The notes beneath the pieces are model-generated. The model was given only the letters and a program-made list of their open reading frames with translations, was not told the DNA's origin and did no database searches. Of a stretch of 10,155 nt of DNA, positions 1 through 5,944 are shown in pieces. This stretch comes from JAFGTE01 sp965369305. Its GTDB lineage: Bacteria > Patescibacteriota > Gracilibacteria > UM-FILTER-43-11. Where the stretch lies: positions 1 to 10,155 of the forward strand of contig CBDUQG010000037.1 in assembly GCA_965369305.1 (NCBI GenBank), given 5' to 3'. Each line of letters starts with the position of its first letter. The first letter of the stretch is position 1. Position numbers and translations under genes: made by a program.

Positions 1-30
1 TACTAGTCTTTCGTAATTAGTAACTTGTAA

Positions 31-936
31 TTAAACGTAAGTAAGCCACTTTTTGTATTTGGGATTCTTACCCTGCACAATGTCCATAAAGGCTACATTA
101 AGTGCCTTGGTGACAGGTCCAGGCTTACCGGACCCAATTTTCTTTTTGTCGATCAGACGCACAGGTGTTACCTCGGCAGCGGTGCCGGTCAGGAACACTT
201 CATCAGCCGCATAGAGGTCCTTCAGTTTAATGGTTTTTTCCTGAACTTTGTAGCCCAACCCTTTCGCCACGGTCATAATGGATTCACGGGTGATTCCGGG
301 AAGGATAGAACCTTTTGGTGGTGTGATCAAAACGTTCTTTTTCACCATAAACACGTTTTCCGCCGCACCCTCAGCCACGTTTCCTTTGTAATCAAGGAAG
401 AGTGCTTCGTCGTAGCCCTTCTTTTTAACTTCGAGAATGGCCTGAATAGAGTTAGCATAATGCCCATTGATCTTGGCATCGCTAACGGTGCTCTTTGGGT
501 GAATACGAATAAATGACGAAGTCATCATCTTGATACTTTCGTGTGCCAAATAAGCACCCCAAGGCCAAGAAGCAATCGCCACGTTAACTGGCGCATTAAT
601 GGGGTTCACACCCATATGCCCTGCTCCATACCAAACAATAGGACGAATATAGCCGCCCTTCACCTTGTTCTTTTTAAGAAGGGTTAAAATAGCCTCATTA
701 ATCGCTTTCTGAGAGTAGGGCATCTTCACTCCAATCGCCTTCGCAGAATAGAAAAGACGTTTGGTATGGTCCTTCAAGCGGAAAACCGCCGTACCGTTGG
801 GTGTGTCATAAAAACGCACCCCCTCAAAAGCACCTGCACCATAGTGAAAGGTATGAGTAATAAGGTGAATGGTGGCGTTCTTCCACGCCACAAACTTACC
901 ATCCATCCAGATGTATTTGGTGGGCTTGAGCTTCAT
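31..936 (-). CDS. ilvE: Branched-chain amino acid aminotransferase (class IV, PLP-dependent)
   Basis: A 301-residue fold-type IV aminotransferase. It moves an amino group between glutamate/2-oxoglutarate and leucine, isoleucine or valine (or their 2-oxo acids) in the cytoplasm. The family pattern is complete. GAGAFEGVRFY at residues 33-43 is the N-terminal substrate-pocket motif. SDAKINGHYANS at 152-163 carries the expected PLP-binding lysine, K155. EGAAENVF at 189-196 and FLTGTAAEVTPV at 248-259 form the cofactor phosphate and carboxylate-binding loops. Length is normal for the family (about 300). The start is an ATG without a Shine-Dalgarno site. It lies 40 bases downstream of the cobO stop on the same strand, so co-transcription is likely. 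A weak internal promoter (TTGATA, 18-base spacer, TAAACT on the minus strand) could add expression. No other branched-chain biosynthesis gene is in view, so the direction (synthesis or salvage) is open. A D-amino-acid or aminodeoxychorismate-lyase relative is less likely because the BCAT-type motifs are so well kept. Confidence 0.95.
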   Translation of the reverse strand: MKLKPTKYIWMDGKFVAWKNATIHLITHTFHYGAGAFEGVRFYDTPNGTAVFRLKDHTKRLFYSAKAIGVKMPYSQKAINEAILTLLKKNKVKGGYIRPIVWYGAGHMGVNPINAPVNVAIASWPWGAYLAHESIKMMTSSFIRIHPKSTVSDAKINGHYANSIQAILEVKKKGYDEALFLDYKGNVAEGAAENVFMVKKNVLITPPKGSILPGITRESIMTVAKGLGYKVQEKTIKLKDLYAADEVFLTGTAAEVTPVRLIDKKKIGSGKPGPVTKALNVAFMDIVQGKNPKYKKWLTYV

Positions 937-976
937 AAATAGTTTAGTTTAGACCTAGGTATTTTATCAAAAATCC

Positions 977-1501
977 CTAATAATCTAAACCCTTTATAGC
1001 CTGCTGACCTTTTTTAAAGTAGTGCTTCACTTCCTGGACTTCAGATACTAAATCAGCACGTTCCTTGAGCCAGTCCGGCACATTACGGCCAGTCAGAATG
1101 AGGTGAGTTTCAGGTGGACAAGCATCAAGCATGCGCTCCAGGGATTCTTGCTTAAGAAGTTCGAGATTGAGGCAGTTGATGATCTCATCACAAACCATGA
1201 GGAAATAATCGTCATCAAATAGCTTGATTACCTCATCTACACCACGTTCAGCCTCCTCAATATCACCTGGAGTATTGTCAAAACGAAAGGTTTTCTTTTC
1301 TTCGTCAAAACGCTTTAAACCAAATCGCAATATATGGATTTTTTCTTGCAAAAATTCCAGAATATTTTGCTCGCCGTAATGGCTTCCCCCCTTGTCAAAG
1401 AAGGCAATGGCTACCTTATTTTCCCAGCCCGAAGCCCTTAACGCTGTACCAAGTGCGCTCGTGGTCTTTCCCTTGCCATTTCCAGTAATTATTAAAATCA
1501 T
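977..1501 (-). CDS. cobO: Corrinoid (cob(I)alamin / cobyrinate) adenosyltransferase, CobA/CobO/BtuR type
   Basis: A 174-residue P-loop enzyme that transfers the adenosyl group of ATP to the cobalt of a reduced corrinoid, making the coenzyme form adenosylcobalamin. Residues 7-14 (GNGKGKTT) are the family's unusual P-loop directly at the N-terminus. DE at 105-106 sits in the Walker-B-like strand (FLMVCDEIIN). LTGRN at 136-140 and the tail VKHYFKKGQQAIKGLDY match the CobA/CobO/BtuR signature. It lacks the roughly 20-residue N-terminal extension that many BtuR proteins carry before the P-loop. No corrin-ring biosynthesis gene is nearby, which suggests salvage of scavenged corrinoid rather than de novo synthesis (inference). 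It is divergent from nrdJ, whose product needs this cofactor, and heads a probable cobO-ilvE transcript. A TTGACG promoter lies upstream with NrdR-box-like sites over it. The ATG at 1501-1499 has no Shine-Dalgarno sequence. The names btuR and cobA are used for the same family. Confidence 0.93.
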   Translation of the reverse strand: MILIITGNGKGKTTSALGTALRASGWENKVAIAFFDKGGSHYGEQNILEFLQEKIHILRFGLKRFDEEKKTFRFDNTPGDIEEAERGVDEVIKLFDDDYFLMVCDEIINCLNLELLKQESLERMLDACPPETHLILTGRNVPDWLKERADLVSEVQEVKHYFKKGQQAIKGLDY

Positions 1502-1506
1502 ACGAA

Positions 1507-1522
1507 ATACTATATATAGTGT
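1507..1522. promoter_or_regulatory. NrdR box 1 (near-perfect 16-bp operator)
   Basis: The 16-mer ATACTATATATAGTGT matches the published NrdR-box consensus acaCwAtATaTwGtgt at 15 of 16 positions; only position 2 differs (T for C). NrdR is the ATP-cone/zinc-ribbon repressor that senses the ATP/dATP balance and shuts down ribonucleotide reductase genes. The site lies in the space between cobO and nrdJ, as expected for this regulator. It falls about 5-20 bases after the predicted cobO transcription start. The match was counted by eye; no weight-matrix score was calculated. Confidence 0.75.
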
Positions 1523-1533
1523 CTACAAAATAA

Positions 1534-1562
1534 TATTTATACAAGATATGGTAGTCCGTCAA
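1534..1562 (-). promoter_or_regulatory. Predicted cobO(-ilvE) promoter
   Basis: On the minus strand, TTGACG (1562-1557, 5 of 6 to the -35 consensus) is followed after 17 bases by TAAATA (1539-1534). With a 15-base spacer it is followed by TATAAA (1541-1536, 5 of 6 to the -10 consensus). Transcription would begin near 1527, giving a leader of about 25 bases before the cobO ATG. NrdR box 2 fills the spacer and box 1 follows the start point, so a bound repressor would block this promoter directly. Confidence 0.5.
1539..1554. promoter_or_regulatory. NrdR box 2 (degenerate partner operator)
   Basis: ATACAAGATATGGTAG matches the NrdR consensus at 11 of 16 positions, including all six most conserved ones (C4, A6, A8, T9, T11, G13). 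Its start is exactly 32 bases after that of box 1, leaving a 16-base gap. NrdR boxes are known to come in pairs about three helical turns apart, so the spacing supports a weak match that would not be convincing alone. The site lies in the spacer between the -35 and -10 of the predicted cobO promoter. Confidence 0.55.
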
Positions 1563-1572
1563 TAACTTTTGA

Positions 1573-1601
1573 TTGACTCCTCAGGGGCCTTTTTCTAATC
1601 T
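1573..1601 (+). promoter_or_regulatory. Predicted nrdJ promoter
   Basis: TTGACT (1573-1578, 5 of 6 to -35), a 17-base spacer and TAATCT (1596-1601, only 3 of 6 to -10). Transcription would begin near 1608, leaving an untranslated leader of about 157 bases before nrdJ. Its -35 lies 18 bases downstream of NrdR box 2, and forms an inverted repeat with the divergent cobO -35 (GTCAAT 1558-1563 with ATTGAC 1572-1577). It is the best plus-strand promoter I could find here, but the -10 is weak. Confidence 0.35.
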
Positions 1602-1652
1602 GAGTTCAGCATCAAAAATAAAAGATATTCCACAATTAAAAAGTAGAGTATT

Positions 1653-1680
1653 AAGGGACCGGGCCCTTTTTTTAGGCCCC
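1653..1680 (+). promoter_or_regulatory. Hairpin-forming region in the nrdJ leader, possible attenuator
   Basis: Two pairings share the same bases. In the first, AAGGG (1653-1657) pairs with CCCTT (1664-1668) around a 6-base loop and runs into a T-tract up to 1673, which looks like a small intrinsic terminator. In the second, GGGCC (1661-1665) pairs with GGCCC (1675-1679) across the T-tract, and can be extended below by AAGG (1653-1656) with CCTT (1682-1685). They cannot form together. This layout is compatible with attenuation of nrdJ, but no ligand-binding fold or leader peptide was recognised and no energy was calculated. Confidence 0.3.
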
Positions 1681-1764
1681 GCCTTCCAAAGCGACCCCTC
1701 TTTGATGACCTCCCTATATAAAGTTGTCTGCCTGGACGATTATTTATTAACCCGCCTTTAGAAA

Positions 1765-4700
1765 ATGAAAAAGGAAATTATCACCAAGAAAGGCCTTAAA
1801 GTTGAGCGATATTTCACCACCAAAGATCGCAATCCTCTTAAGGATATTGACTATGTTAGCCGCACCACCCGAATCACCAAGCAGGATGGATCTGTGGTAT
1901 TTGAAATGAAGGATTTTAAGACCCCCAAAAGCTGGTCTCAGAATGCGAGTGACATTATTGCCTCTAAATACGCCCGAAAAGCGGGTGTCCCTCAGTATGA
2001 TGAGAACGGAAAGGTGATGAAAGACAGTAAGGGCAATGTTATTAAAGGGAGTGAAAAATCAGCCGAACAGGTCATCGGACGTATGACTAACTGCTGGCGA
2101 ACCTGGGGAGAAAACCATGGCTACTTTGCCACCAAAGAAGATGCGGACGCCTACGAAGCAGAGATGGCTCACATGATGATCAATCAGATGGCTGCTCCGA
2201 ACTCTCCTCAGTGGTTCAACACCGGGCTGAACTCTGCTTACGGAATCAACTCAGAAGCGCAGGGCCACTACTATGTAGAACCGGCCACCGGCGAAGTAAA
2301 GCTTTCTGAAGATGCCTACACGCATCCGCAGCCACACGCTTGTTTCATTCAGTCTATTAAAGACGACCTCGTGAACGAAGGAGGAATCATGGATCTTTGG
2401 ACCCGTGAAGCCCGCCTATTTAAGTATGGTTCTGGAACAGGGACCAACTTCTCTGCCATTCGCGGAGCCGGTGAAAAGCTTTCTGGAGGAGGTCACTCTT
2501 CTGGACTCATGTCTTTCCTTAAAATAGGAGACCGCGCCGCTGGTGCCATCAAATCTGGTGGAACCACCCGTCGCGCTGCCAAGATGGTCTGTCTCGACAT
2601 CGATCATCCTGAAATCGAAGAATTCATCGATTGGAAAGTAGAAGAAGAAAAGAAAGTTGCCGCTCTGATTGCTGCTGGTTACTCCAGCGACTTCAACGGA
2701 GAAGCTTACGCCACCGTTTCTGGTCAGAATTCCAACAACTCAGTTCGAATCTCAAACAAATTCATGCGCGCCGTCGAATCAGACAGTGATTTTGAGCTCA
2801 TCAAAAGAATGGACGGCTCACCATACAAGACCCTCAAAGCCAGAAAAGTCTGGGAAAAGATTGGTTTTGCTGCTTGGGCCTGCGCTGATCCAGGACTTCA
2901 ATTCGATACTACCATCAACGAATGGCACACTTGCCCTAAAGATGGTCGCATCAACGCATCCAACCCATGCTCTGAGTACATGTTCCTGGATGACACCGCT
3001 TGTAACCTAGCCTCTCTCAATCTTCTCAAATTCTTCAGTGTTGAAAAGAGTGAGTTCGACATGAAAGCCATGATCCATGCCATCCGCCTCTGGACCATAA
3101 CCCTCGAAATCAGTGTGCTCATGGCTCAGTTCCCATCTAAGGAAATCGCTGAGCGCTCATACCAGTACCGAACACTTGGTCTTGGTTACGCCAACATCGG
3201 AACCGTTCTGATGCTCATGGGTATTCCTTACGATTCAGACGAAGGACGTGCCATCGCCGCTGCTTTAACCGCTGTACTGACTGGTCGTTCATACGAAACT
3301 TCTGCTGAAATGGCTGAAGCCTACGGACCGTTCCCACGCTACGATCACAACAAGGAAGACATGCTTCGTGTGATGCGTAACCACCGCCGTGCGGCTTACG
3401 ACACCGCAGACAGTGAATACGAAAAACTCGAAATCGCCCCTGTAGGACTTAAAGCTGACGACTGTCCCGAGTACCTTGCTAACCACGCCAAAAAGGCTTG
3501 GGATGAAGCTCTCGCAAAGGGCGAGCAATTCGGTTATCGCAATGCCCAGGTATCCGTGATCGCGCCTACCGGTACCATCGGACTTGTGATGGACTGTGAC
3601 ACCACTGGTATCGAACCTGACTTCGCACTTGTGAAGTTCAAGAAACTCGCTGGTGGAGGTTACATGAAGATCATCAACCAGTCTGTACCGGTTGCTCTTG
3701 GTTACCTTGGCTACAAAGAAAACCAAGTGAAGGACATCATTCATTACATCACTGGTCACGGCTCGCTAGTCGAAGCACCATTTGTAAATTGGAAGACCCT
3801 TAAAGAAAAGGGTGTTGCTGAAGGCAAGCTCATCGAAATCGAAAAGACGCTTGGAAATCTCTTCTCTATTGGAATGGCCTTCAACAAGTACAGCCTAGGT
3901 GAAGAAGCACTTGAGAGCATGGGAATCAGCAAGGAAACTTATGACGACCCGGCTTTCAACTTCCTACAAGAAGTCGGCTTCACAGCAGAAGAAATTGACG
4001 CGGCCAACGAATACGTCTGTGGAAGCATGACCATCGAAGGAGCACCTCATATTAAGGAGGAGCACCTACCCGTCTTTGATTGTGCCAACAAATGTGGAAA
4101 CAAAGGAAAGAGATATATCCACCACATGGGCCACATCAAGATGCTCGGTGCCGTTCAGCCATTCATCTCTGGTTCTATTTCTAAAACCATCAACATGCCA
4201 AACGAGGCAACCGTTGAAGAAGTCATGGATGCCTACCAGGTTAGCTGGAAGCTCGCCCTCAAAGCTAACGCCATTTATCGTGATGGATGTAAGCTTTCTC
4301 AGCCACTCAATACTTCCAACAAAGCTAAAAAGAAAGATAAGGTTGAGATGTCTGAAGTAGAAATCACCAAGAAACCATTACGTCGTCGCCTCCCAGCTGA
4401 ACGTCAGTCTATCACTCACAAGTTCTCTATTGCTGGCCATGAAGGTTACTTCACTGTTGGCCTCTACGAAGATGGAACACCTGGTGAATTCTTCATCAAG
4501 ATGAGCAAGGAAGGTTCTACACTTTCCGGAATCATGGACAGCCTTGCCCTTTCTGTTTCTCTAAACCTCCAATACGGAGTACCACTAGAAGTACTTGTCT
4601 CTAAGTTCACCCACGCTCGCTTTGAGCCAGCTGGTATGACTGCCAACAAGGAAATCCCAATCGCTAAATCTCTGATGGACTACATCGGTCGCTGGCTCGC

Positions 4701-5052
4701 CATCAAGTTCCTTCCAAAGGACGAGGCTAAGAAATACCACAATGGTGACCTGATTGAACGGGCTTACTCAGAGGGGGGTACTATGGCAAAGCGCTCAAAC
4801 GTTACCGTGACCGAAATCAAGCCTAAGACAGAAGCTGCCTACGAAGGAAAGCTCATCGAAGTGCTCGAAAAAAGCAAGGTAAAGCCAGCTAAAAAGGCTG
4901 TAGCTGTAGGAACCACGACTGAAGCCCACACCATGCCAACAGGCTTCCAGAACGACGACGCCCCGATGTGTCACAACTGCGGCTCTTGCATGATCCGCAA
5001 CGGAAGCTGCTACAAATGTCTGGACTGTGGTGAAACCAGTGGGTGTAGCTAG
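1765..5052 (+). CDS. nrdJ: Adenosylcobalamin-dependent class II ribonucleoside-diphosphate reductase
   Basis: A 1095-residue class II ribonucleotide reductase. It reduces ribonucleotides to deoxyribonucleotides using the 5'-deoxyadenosyl radical from adenosylcobalamin, with or without oxygen. The reductase core covers roughly residues 80-830. C193 (HACFIQS) and C413 (TACNLASLNL) are the redox pair that reduces the substrate. N400, C402 and E404 in NPCSEY are the active-site set, with C402 the expected thiyl radical. FISGSISKTINMP near 799-811 is a phosphate-binding family motif. A basic linker and a domain at about 870-1000 precede a cysteine-rich tail (C1069, C1072, C1075, C1082, C1085, C1088, C1094), a zinc ribbon plus probable redox-relay cysteines. 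No N-terminal ATP-cone is evident, so allosteric control of overall activity may be absent. The length agrees with the long NrdJ form. The ATG at 1765 directly follows an in-frame TAG and has no Shine-Dalgarno site. It is divergent from cobO, with NrdR boxes between, and ends in a strong terminator. Confidence 0.97.
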   Translation: MKKEIITKKGLKVERYFTTKDRNPLKDIDYVSRTTRITKQDGSVVFEMKDFKTPKSWSQNASDIIASKYARKAGVPQYDENGKVMKDSKGNVIKGSEKSAEQVIGRMTNCWRTWGENHGYFATKEDADAYEAEMAHMMINQMAAPNSPQWFNTGLNSAYGINSEAQGHYYVEPATGEVKLSEDAYTHPQPHACFIQSIKDDLVNEGGIMDLWTREARLFKYGSGTGTNFSAIRGAGEKLSGGGHSSGLMSFLKIGDRAAGAIKSGGTTRRAAKMVCLDIDHPEIEEFIDWKVEEEKKVAALIAAGYSSDFNGEAYATVSGQNSNNSVRISNKFMRAVESDSDFELIKRMDGSPYKTLKARKVWEKIGFAAWACADPGLQFDTTINEWHTCPKDGRINASNPCSEYMFLDDTACNLASLNLLKFFSVEKSEFDMKAMIHAIRLWTITLEISVLMAQFPSKEIAERSYQYRTLGLGYANIGTVLMLMGIPYDSDEGRAIAAALTAVLTGRSYETSAEMAEAYGPFPRYDHNKEDMLRVMRNHRRAAYDTADSEYEKLEIAPVGLKADDCPEYLANHAKKAWDEALAKGEQFGYRNAQVSVIAPTGTIGLVMDCDTTGIEPDFALVKFKKLAGGGYMKIINQSVPVALGYLGYKENQVKDIIHYITGHGSLVEAPFVNWKTLKEKGVAEGKLIEIEKTLGNLFSIGMAFNKYSLGEEALESMGISKETYDDPAFNFLQEVGFTAEEIDAANEYVCGSMTIEGAPHIKEEHLPVFDCANKCGNKGKRYIHHMGHIKMLGAVQPFISGSISKTINMPNEATVEEVMDAYQVSWKLALKANAIYRDGCKLSQPLNTSNKAKKKDKVEMSEVEITKKPLRRRLPAERQSITHKFSIAGHEGYFTVGLYEDGTPGEFFIKMSKEGSTLSGIMDSLALSVSLNLQYGVPLEVLVSKFTHARFEPAGMTANKEIPIAKSLMDYIGRWLAIKFLPKDEAKKYHNGDLIERAYSEGGTMAKRSNVTVTEIKPKTEAAYEGKLIEVLEKSKVKPAKKAVAVGTTTEAHTMPTGFQNDDAPMCHNCGSCMIRNGSCYKCLDCGETSGCS

Positions 5053-5081
5053 ACTTTTCACCATCGCCTAATCAACAAAAA

Positions 5082-5113
5082 CCTCTTCGTTTGATCCCGC
5101 GAAGAGGCTTTTT
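5082..5113 (+). terminator. Intrinsic terminator of nrdJ
   Basis: An 8-bp perfect stem, CCTCTTCG (5082-5089) with CGAAGAGG (5100-5107), closes a 10-base loop and is followed by CTTTTT (5108-5113). An A-run just before the stem could also let it work on the opposite strand. It lies 29 bases after the nrdJ stop and overlaps the start of the next promoter. Confidence 0.88.
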
Positions 5114-5140
5114 GACACAAATTAGTTAAAAGTGTTAAAT
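5112..5140 (+). promoter_or_regulatory. Promoter of the oxygenase-like / BT1 transporter operon
   Basis: A perfect -35 TTGACA (5112-5117), a 17-base spacer and TTAAAT (5135-5140, 4 of 6 to -10). Transcription would start near 5147, giving only about 16 leader bases before the ATG at 5163. The first two bases of the -35 are the last of the terminator T-tract, so the new unit starts exactly where the previous one stops. Confidence 0.65.
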
Positions 5141-5162
5141 TAAGCGCTCTAAAGCTACCTTA

Positions 5163-5918
5163 ATGAATAAACTTAACGGGCTCGATAAAGTTCGCAAAAA
5201 TCTGGAAGATCGAACCATTAAAATCATCGACGCCCCTATTTTACACAAAATCCGCACAGGAAGACTTAGCCCGGAAGAATGGCAAGAATTCGCCAGACAA
5301 CGATATATAGCTGCACTGAGCTTTGAACCTATGCTGGCCAAAGCCCTCACCAAAGCCCAAAAAATGGGCGACGAGGAACTAAGTGAAGTACTCACGGACA
5401 ACTGGCGAGATGAAAAAGGGGTAGACTCAGAGGGAAATCAATTGCCCACAGGCTCACATCAAAAATGGCGCCAGGACTTCTATGAAGCCTTGGGAATAAG
5501 TAATAAAGAACTGAGTGAAGCAGAACCTAGTGAGGGAACTTTAGAATACAGCAGTCAAATGCATCGCCTAACGCTCAGAGGCAGTGGACTTGAGTTAGCC
5601 GGAGGCATTTTAATTCAGGAATACAGCATCCCACATGAATTCAAATGGCTAAAAACTGGACGGGATTTAAGTTTTCCGGACAAATTCGTCATGCATCCGG
5701 ATGATGATCAAAAAACAAGAAGGCAAAAGAGACAGGCAAGGCTCTATCTGGATCACCACATCGCCCATGATGGACTAAAACACCACCCAGAGCTGGAGGC
5801 TGCTCTTACTAAACATCTCGATGATCCGAAAAAATTAGTTCAGGTCTTATCTGGTATAGGGATTGTAGCTGATGCCAGACAAAAGTTTTTCCGAAGCTTC
5901 GGAAGTGAACCCTTATGA
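5163..5918 (+). CDS. Haem-oxygenase-like putative dimetal oxygenase (CADD/PqqC/DUF3050-related)
   Basis: A 251-residue, all-helical protein of the haem-oxygenase-like fold, in the group annotated as PqqC-like, TenA-like or iron-containing redox enzyme. The helix LSPEEWQEFARQRYIAAL (35-52) is typical of the CADD/PqqC-like N-terminus. Likely metal ligands by family comparison are E84 (NWRDEKG), H99 (SHQKW), E153 (QEYSIP), H199, D203 and H207 (HIAHDGLKH). This would build a diiron or mixed-metal site. The last three are spaced H-x3-D-x3-H as I recall for DUF3050 proteins, rather than H-x3-D-x2-H as in CADD. CADD makes p-aminobenzoate from one of its own tyrosines. Here the first tyrosine is Y48, so the CADD tyrosine near residue 27 seems to lack an equivalent. 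The gene is 26 bases upstream of a BT1-type folate/pterin transporter, which hints at a folate or p-aminobenzoate role (inference). The substrate is unknown. It ends TGA directly followed by TAA. Confidence 0.72.
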   Translation: MNKLNGLDKVRKNLEDRTIKIIDAPILHKIRTGRLSPEEWQEFARQRYIAALSFEPMLAKALTKAQKMGDEELSEVLTDNWRDEKGVDSEGNQLPTGSHQKWRQDFYEALGISNKELSEAEPSEGTLEYSSQMHRLTLRGSGLELAGGILIQEYSIPHEFKWLKTGRDLSFPDKFVMHPDDDQKTRRQKRQARLYLDHHIAHDGLKHHPELEAALTKHLDDPKKLVQVLSGIGIVADARQKFFRSFGSEPL

Positions 5919-5924
5919 TAAGAT

Positions 5925-5942
5925 GAAGCAAATAATTGCTTC
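5925..5942 (+). promoter_or_regulatory. Small hairpin at the BT1 transporter start
   Basis: GAAGCAA (5925-5931) pairs perfectly with TTGCTTC (5936-5942) around the 4-base loop ATAA, ending two bases before the ATG at 5945. There is no T-tract, so it is not a terminator. It occupies the position where a ribosome binding site would be and contains no Shine-Dalgarno sequence. It could tune translation of the transporter relative to the upstream gene, but a chance palindrome in AT-rich spacer is equally possible. Confidence 0.25.
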
Positions 5943-5944
5943 TA

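Noticed and set aside
1573..1761. 62-codon plus-strand frame ending just before nrdJ and in the same frame
   Set aside because: It would start with TTG inside the predicted -35, has no ribosome binding site, and its peptide is not recognisable. The in-frame TAG at 1759-1761 separates it from nrdJ. More likely an untranslated leader.
1602..1764. Cobalamin riboswitch upstream of nrdJ
   Set aside because: The gene pair makes it a natural expectation, but I could not find the conserved B12-box (AGYCMGGA...CCTGCC type) on either strand or a matching multi-helix layout. The GTCTGCCTGG stretch near 1725 is only a superficial resemblance.
3289..3759. 156-codon minus-strand open frame inside nrdJ
   Set aside because: Lies wholly within strongly conserved nrdJ coding sequence; its peptide shows no recognisable family and it is explained by codon usage of the real gene on the other strand.
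1765..5052. Intein or large insertion in nrdJ, checked because ribonucleotide reductases are frequent intein hosts
   Set aside because: The active-site motifs follow one another at family-normal spacing (C402 to C413 is 11 residues) and no splicing or homing-endonuclease motifs are present.
5916..5921. UGA recoding (as glycine or tryptophan), suggested by the only TGA stop being followed at once by TAA
   Set aside because: All seven genes are full length and free of internal in-frame TGA under the standard code. With a reassigned UGA, some internal TGA codons would be expected. The double stop is most simply chance.
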